Shown in pieces: positions 61,083 through 64,000 of a DNA stretch of 64,000 nt (position 1 is the first letter of the stretch; every line of letters starts with the position of its first letter). Under the pieces are notes generated by a model. It searched no databases, had not been told where the DNA came from, and saw only the letters and a list, made by a program, of their open reading frames with translations. Source of the DNA: Prosthecobacter debontii (GTDB lineage: Bacteria; Verrucomicrobiota; Verrucomicrobiia; Verrucomicrobiales; Akkermansiaceae); the NCBI GenBank assembly GCA_945873125.1, contig CAMCBV010000014.1:1-64000 (forward strand), written 5' to 3'. The position numbers were made by a program, and so were the translations under genes.

Positions 61083-61110
61083 GCGAATGAACGCGAATGA
61101 ACGCGAATTT
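61083..61110. repeat. Short tandem repeat, GCGAATGAAC x 2.6
   Basis: Two full 10-bp units and a partial third lie just upstream of bioA. Confidence 0.6.
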
Positions 61111-61344
61111 TTCGATAAATTGATCTGCTTTCGGCAGTTGATCCGGATGAATGGAAAGATTACGGATGAATCAAAGAAGACGGAATGTTTGCCAACGTGC
61201 CTTTTATTAAGCTGTATCGAATCTTTGTCATTTGAAGGAGCCTCCTGATGCCGATGCGGGAATGGCGTGAGAAGGGTGATGTGGATTCCGAGGTTGCATA
61301 AACCCGATTACATTTCGGATTGGTATGCACTGGAGATGCAGGGC

Positions 61345-62061
61345 TTAGGCAAGATCGAAGAGAAGTGCCTCGGAATCTTCTTTGGCGGTGAAAGTGAATA
61401 TTCCCGGGGATTCCGAACTGGCGGCGTCGCCGGGAAAAAGTGTGACCTCGCCGGCAGTGAGCTCGCCTTTGATGAGTTGTAACCACAGGCCGCGGCCGTT
61501 TACGAGATCATGGGTAATCGTTTCACCGGCATGAATTTTCAATCGATAAATATCCGCGCTCTGGTGAATCTGCGCCGAGTCTTCCCTGCCATCAGATGAG
61601 ATCACGAGGACTTTCGGCTCGTTTTCAGAATGGGCGGATGGATGCCATTCGGTGTAGGAGGGTTGCAGGTGACTTGTGTTTGGAAGGATCCAGATTTGTA
61701 GGATGTGGAGAGGCTCGGTGGGAGATGGATTGAATTCCGAATGAGTGACCCCTGTCCCGGCGCTCATGAGCTGGATCTGCCCGGGTTTCAGTTCGCGGCC
61801 ATTTCCCATGCTGTCTTTGTGAGCGATCGTACCGGAAACGATGTAGCTGAAAATTTCCATTTCCCGATGTGGGTGGGCCGGAAAGCCCGCGCCGGGTGCG
61901 ATGATGTCCTGATTGACCACACGCAGGCTGCGGAAACCCATGTGGGCTGGATCGTGGTAACCGGCGAAGCTGAAGGAGTGATAGCTATCCAACCAACCGT
62001 GATTGGCGTGACCGCGTTCGGAGGATCTGCGTATGGTGATTTCGTTAGTGCTTGTTTTCAT
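61345..62061 (-). CDS. Pirin-family protein
   Basis: The 238-aa protein has two cupin halves: HGWLDSYHSFSFAGYHDP, APGAGFPAHPHREMEIFSYIVSG (metal-binding His) and LMSAGTGVTHSEFNPSP. Bacterial pirins often act as quercetin dioxygenases or redox sensors. Nothing around it shows the role. It is in the same orientation as the sulfatase gene upstream, with 22 bp between. Confidence 0.9.
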   Translation of the reverse strand: MKTSTNEITIRRSSERGHANHGWLDSYHSFSFAGYHDPAHMGFRSLRVVNQDIIAPGAGFPAHPHREMEIFSYIVSGTIAHKDSMGNGRELKPGQIQLMSAGTGVTHSEFNPSPTEPLHILQIWILPNTSHLQPSYTEWHPSAHSENEPKVLVISSDGREDSAQIHQSADIYRLKIHAGETITHDLVNGRGLWLQLIKGELTAGEVTLFPGDAASSESPGIFTFTAKEDSEALLFDLA

Positions 62062-62083
62062 GACGAGTCAGGAATTTCAGGCG

Positions 62084-63376
62084 TCACTTCCCATCCCATT
62101 CACTATCTTGAATCGCCATGAGTCGTTTGACTTCAACGGGTCGCTCTTTTGCCAAGTTGGTACTTTCAAGAGGATCGGCCTTGAGATCGTAGAGTTCGAT
62201 TTCGGTAGGGATGGTGTGGAACGGACGGGTGGGTTTGGCTGGACCCGGGATGATGAGTTTCGAAAAACCATCAATCACCACGCGCGCATACAAACTCTTG
62301 CCGGGATCTTTGAGGTCGGCGATGTCGTGACAGTAAGACTCCACGAAAATGGATTTGCGTTTCGTCATGGCATCGCGATCTAACAAGTCCAGCCCAGGAA
62401 TGTCGCTTGGAGCTTTGACCTTTGCGATTTTAAGAATGGTCGCTGGAAAATCGGTTATGTGGGCAAGAGTTTCATCATCGCGAAGTGGAATTACTTTTCC
62501 CGGCCAGCGGATGAACATGGGAGTTCGGATTCCTGTTTCATAGGGAGTCATTTTCGCGCGCCCACCGTTGTAACCTTTTTCAGCATTCCAGCCGTTATCG
62601 GCAAGGTAGAGGATGACCGTATTTTTCTTCAGGTCGTTTTTGGTCAGGTAGTCATCGAGCTCGCCGCAGGTTTTGTCGAACCACTCGACCATTGCATAGT
62701 ATTTTTCAGCTGCGGGTGTCGGTCCTTTGCCTATGTATTTCTCAAGAATTTCCTGCGGTGGCGTGTGCGGATCATGTGGCATGAGTGGTGCGTGCCAGAT
62801 GAAGAAAGGTTTTTTTTCTTTGTTAGATTTTTCGATAAAATCATAGATCGGCTTCATGCCCTTGCGGCCGATGGTCAAGCCATCGCCACCATGACGACCC
62901 TGTTTGTCTGTCATGCCATGGGTGAACCCGACGTCTCTGAAAGTAGTGTTCCAGAGTTTGCCGGTTTGAAAAGTGAGATAGCCTGACTCGGTGAGTGCTT
63001 TGGGAAGCATAAGGGAGTTACCCAGTAACTGATCCATGAGCGGTTTGCGGTTCAGTTTTCCGCCTGAAAACTGCGGAGCATCCGGTGCCAAATCATTCCC
63101 GGTGATGCCGTGGTTGCGCGGCATCTTTCCTGTTAGCAAACACGCAAGTGAGGGGGAACAAACCGGCATCACATAACCCCGAGTGTACACGAGACCCTCG
63201 GAAGCGATCCGGTCGAGATGCGGCGTTTTAGCGATCTTACTGCCCATGAACGTGTAATCGTTGAATGCTTGGTCATCTGAAATGATCAGGATGATGTTCG
63301 GGCGGTCCGCGGCGGGTTCGGAAAACCCAAGGGTGCAGGTCAAAATGAGCGTCAGGATTGGGTAGAGAAATTTCAT
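62084..63376 (-). CDS. Exported sulfatase-family protein with altered CxPxR motif
   Basis: The 430-aa protein has a signal peptide (about 1-20) and the sulfatase core: NIILIISDDQ, then CSPSLACLLTG (about residues 73-83), where the family usually has CxPSRxxLxTG. Cys73 would be converted to formylglycine, but Arg77 of the recognition motif is Leu. GKWNTTF- and HAPLMPHDPHTPP-like text and IRWPGKVIP are typical of the rest. It may be active on sulfated glycans. Another sulfatase remnant is at 12168. Confidence 0.9.
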   Translation of the reverse strand: MKFLYPILTLILTCTLGFSEPAADRPNIILIISDDQAFNDYTFMGSKIAKTPHLDRIASEGLVYTRGYVMPVCSPSLACLLTGKMPRNHGITGNDLAPDAPQFSGGKLNRKPLMDQLLGNSLMLPKALTESGYLTFQTGKLWNTTFRDVGFTHGMTDKQGRHGGDGLTIGRKGMKPIYDFIEKSNKEKKPFFIWHAPLMPHDPHTPPQEILEKYIGKGPTPAAEKYYAMVEWFDKTCGELDDYLTKNDLKKNTVILYLADNGWNAEKGYNGGRAKMTPYETGIRTPMFIRWPGKVIPLRDDETLAHITDFPATILKIAKVKAPSDIPGLDLLDRDAMTKRKSIFVESYCHDIADLKDPGKSLYARVVIDGFSKLIIPGPAKPTRPFHTIPTEIELYDLKADPLESTNLAKERPVEVKRLMAIQDSEWDGK

Positions 63377-63426
63377 CTTTTGGCTTCTACGTGGATGGAG
63401 TTGCGAAACTTACGGGTCGATGCATA

Positions 63427-63615
63427 TCAGCTCTCCACTAATTCCGCGCCTTTGATGAGGCGGCAGAATTCTTTTTTTGTCACATCATGCAGAGTGCCTT
63501 CGACGGCTTCTGGGTCCGAGGTTTCCTTGTAACGGATCGCGAGCCGCTCCCAGATGACGATCCGAAAATACTTGTCTCCTGATTTCCAGAGTTGGTTTTG
63601 TGCGAGTTGGATCAT
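63427..63615 (-). CDS. Small conserved-looking hypothetical protein
   Basis: The 62-aa protein (MIQLAQNQLWKSGDKYFRIV, then WERLAIRYKE and KKEFCRLIKGAELVE) has beta-rich start and helical end. It begins 4 bp after the ispD stop codon, so it is probably in the same transcript. No family recognised. Confidence 0.6.
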   Translation of the reverse strand: MIQLAQNQLWKSGDKYFRIVIWERLAIRYKETSDPEAVEGTLHDVTKKEFCRLIKGAELVES

Positions 63616-63619
63616 GTTG

Positions 63620-64000
63620 TTAGAATTTCACCTGACAGAGGGCTTCCAAGTCCGCAGGTGTTGTGATTTTGGGGTTGGGTGAAGTGGAGGCTATCAACTG
63701 GGTTTTGACCGAGATGGTTTCAAGCGCCGAGGTTTCATCGGTTACGGACAAGCCTTCTTCAAGAATATGCCGGTAGGCGGACTGAACAAGATCGGCTTTG
63801 AAAACCTGGGGGGTTTCGACCAACCAGAGGTTTTCACGCGAGACCGGAGATTCGGTCAGTCCTTCGCTGTCCGTGCGTTTCAAGGTTTCGGTGACTCGGC
63901 GTGCAAGGCTGGCGGCTCCGTGGGTTCTTGCGGCGGAAAGTGTTGCAAGAATGTCAGCCTGCGACACGAGTGGGCGTGCAGCGTCATGGATGAGAATAAA
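63620..64000 (-). CDS. ispD: 2-C-methyl-D-erythritol 4-phosphate cytidylyltransferase, partial
   Basis: IspD makes CDP-methylerythritol in the MEP pathway of isoprenoid synthesis. The visible 126 residues read FILIHDAARPLVSQADI (family motif HDAARPLV), then ENLWLVETPQVFKADLVQSAY and VTDETSALE, ending the protein. The 5' part with the nucleotide-binding start lies beyond the window end. Confidence 0.9.
   Translation of the reverse strand, partial: FILIHDAARPLVSQADILATLSAARTHGAASLARRVTETLKRTDSEGLTESPVSRENLWLVETPQVFKADLVQSAYRHILEEGLSVTDETSALETISVKTQLIASTSPNPKITTPADLEALCQVKF

Noticed and set aside
61160-61486. 108-codon minus frame past the pirin gene end
   Set aside because: Arg-rich composition typical of antisense shadow; overlaps the end of the pirin gene.

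Overview
The window looks like a chromosome segment from a member of the Verrucomicrobia (PVC superphylum). This rests on family content: a DUF1549/DUF1553 cytochrome protein paired with a Tat-exported DUF1501 protein, a DUF1080 protein next to a propeller/HEAT/cytochrome c dehydrogenase-like protein, exported sulfatase and SGNH/alpha-beta hydrolases, and an ECF sigma factor coupled to a kinase with PEGA and FGE-sulfatase-like domains. Housekeeping genes are scattered in small operons. No rRNA, tRNA, CRISPR array or complete insertion sequence was recognised.

Layout. 1-2.5 kb: an AT-rich accessory patch with the C-terminal part of a lipase-like protein, lipoprotein genes and a tandem duplication of a small lipoprotein gene, resembling an effector/immunity locus. 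2.5-5 kb: a TylF-like methyltransferase, trmB and tag. 5-9 kb (minus): ComEC, a TPR membrane protein and a rhomboid-like protein without an obvious catalytic site. 9-12 kb: gcvT-gcvH, nrdR and an ATP-cone-like protein. 12-17.5 kb: a polyphosphate cluster (PPK2 and a SLOG-like protein on minus; Ppx/GppA-HD and PPK1 on plus). 17.6-25.3 kb: exported hydrolases, a rhodanese and the DUF1549/DUF1501 pair. 25.3-31.8 kb: a Fic protein with a striking upstream repeat array, tsaC/sua5, an ornithine cyclodeaminase-like gene, a multidomain HNH protein, a sugar isomerase-like protein and ndk. 31.9-35.4 kb (minus): the ATP-grasp / alpha-E / transglutaminase-like operon. 35.5-45.4 kb: purE-purK, an esterase, an Rrf2 regulator divergent from cysE, an MFS-acyltransferase fusion, msrA, fumC and an AI-2E-type transporter. 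45.4-50.3 kb: sigma factor, kinase, osmC-like gene and a thioredoxin-fold protein. 50.3-56 kb: rpmJ, ilvD, acpP and envelope proteins, including a LysM protein with a degenerate YkuD domain. 56-64 kb: DUF1080 and PVC cytochrome genes, bioA, pirin, sulfatase, a small protein and the 3' part of ispD, cut by the window end.

Themes. Several gene pairs act on one process: PPK1, PPK2 and Ppx on polyphosphate; PurE and PurK in purine synthesis; GcvT and GcvH in glycine cleavage (GcvP is not here); Rrf2 and CysE possibly in cysteine synthesis. Exported PVC-type proteins and hydrolases suggest glycan degradation. Several proteins keep a fold but have lost the visible active site (rhomboid-like, YkuD-like, thioredoxin-like), and the sulfatase has Leu where the CxPxR motif has Arg.

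A family of short palindromic intergenic repeats (GGTAGGGC core) occurs at four places, with one related hairpin. Starts were moved inward from the longest reading frame where a better start was visible. Functions are assigned by reading motifs, without database searches.
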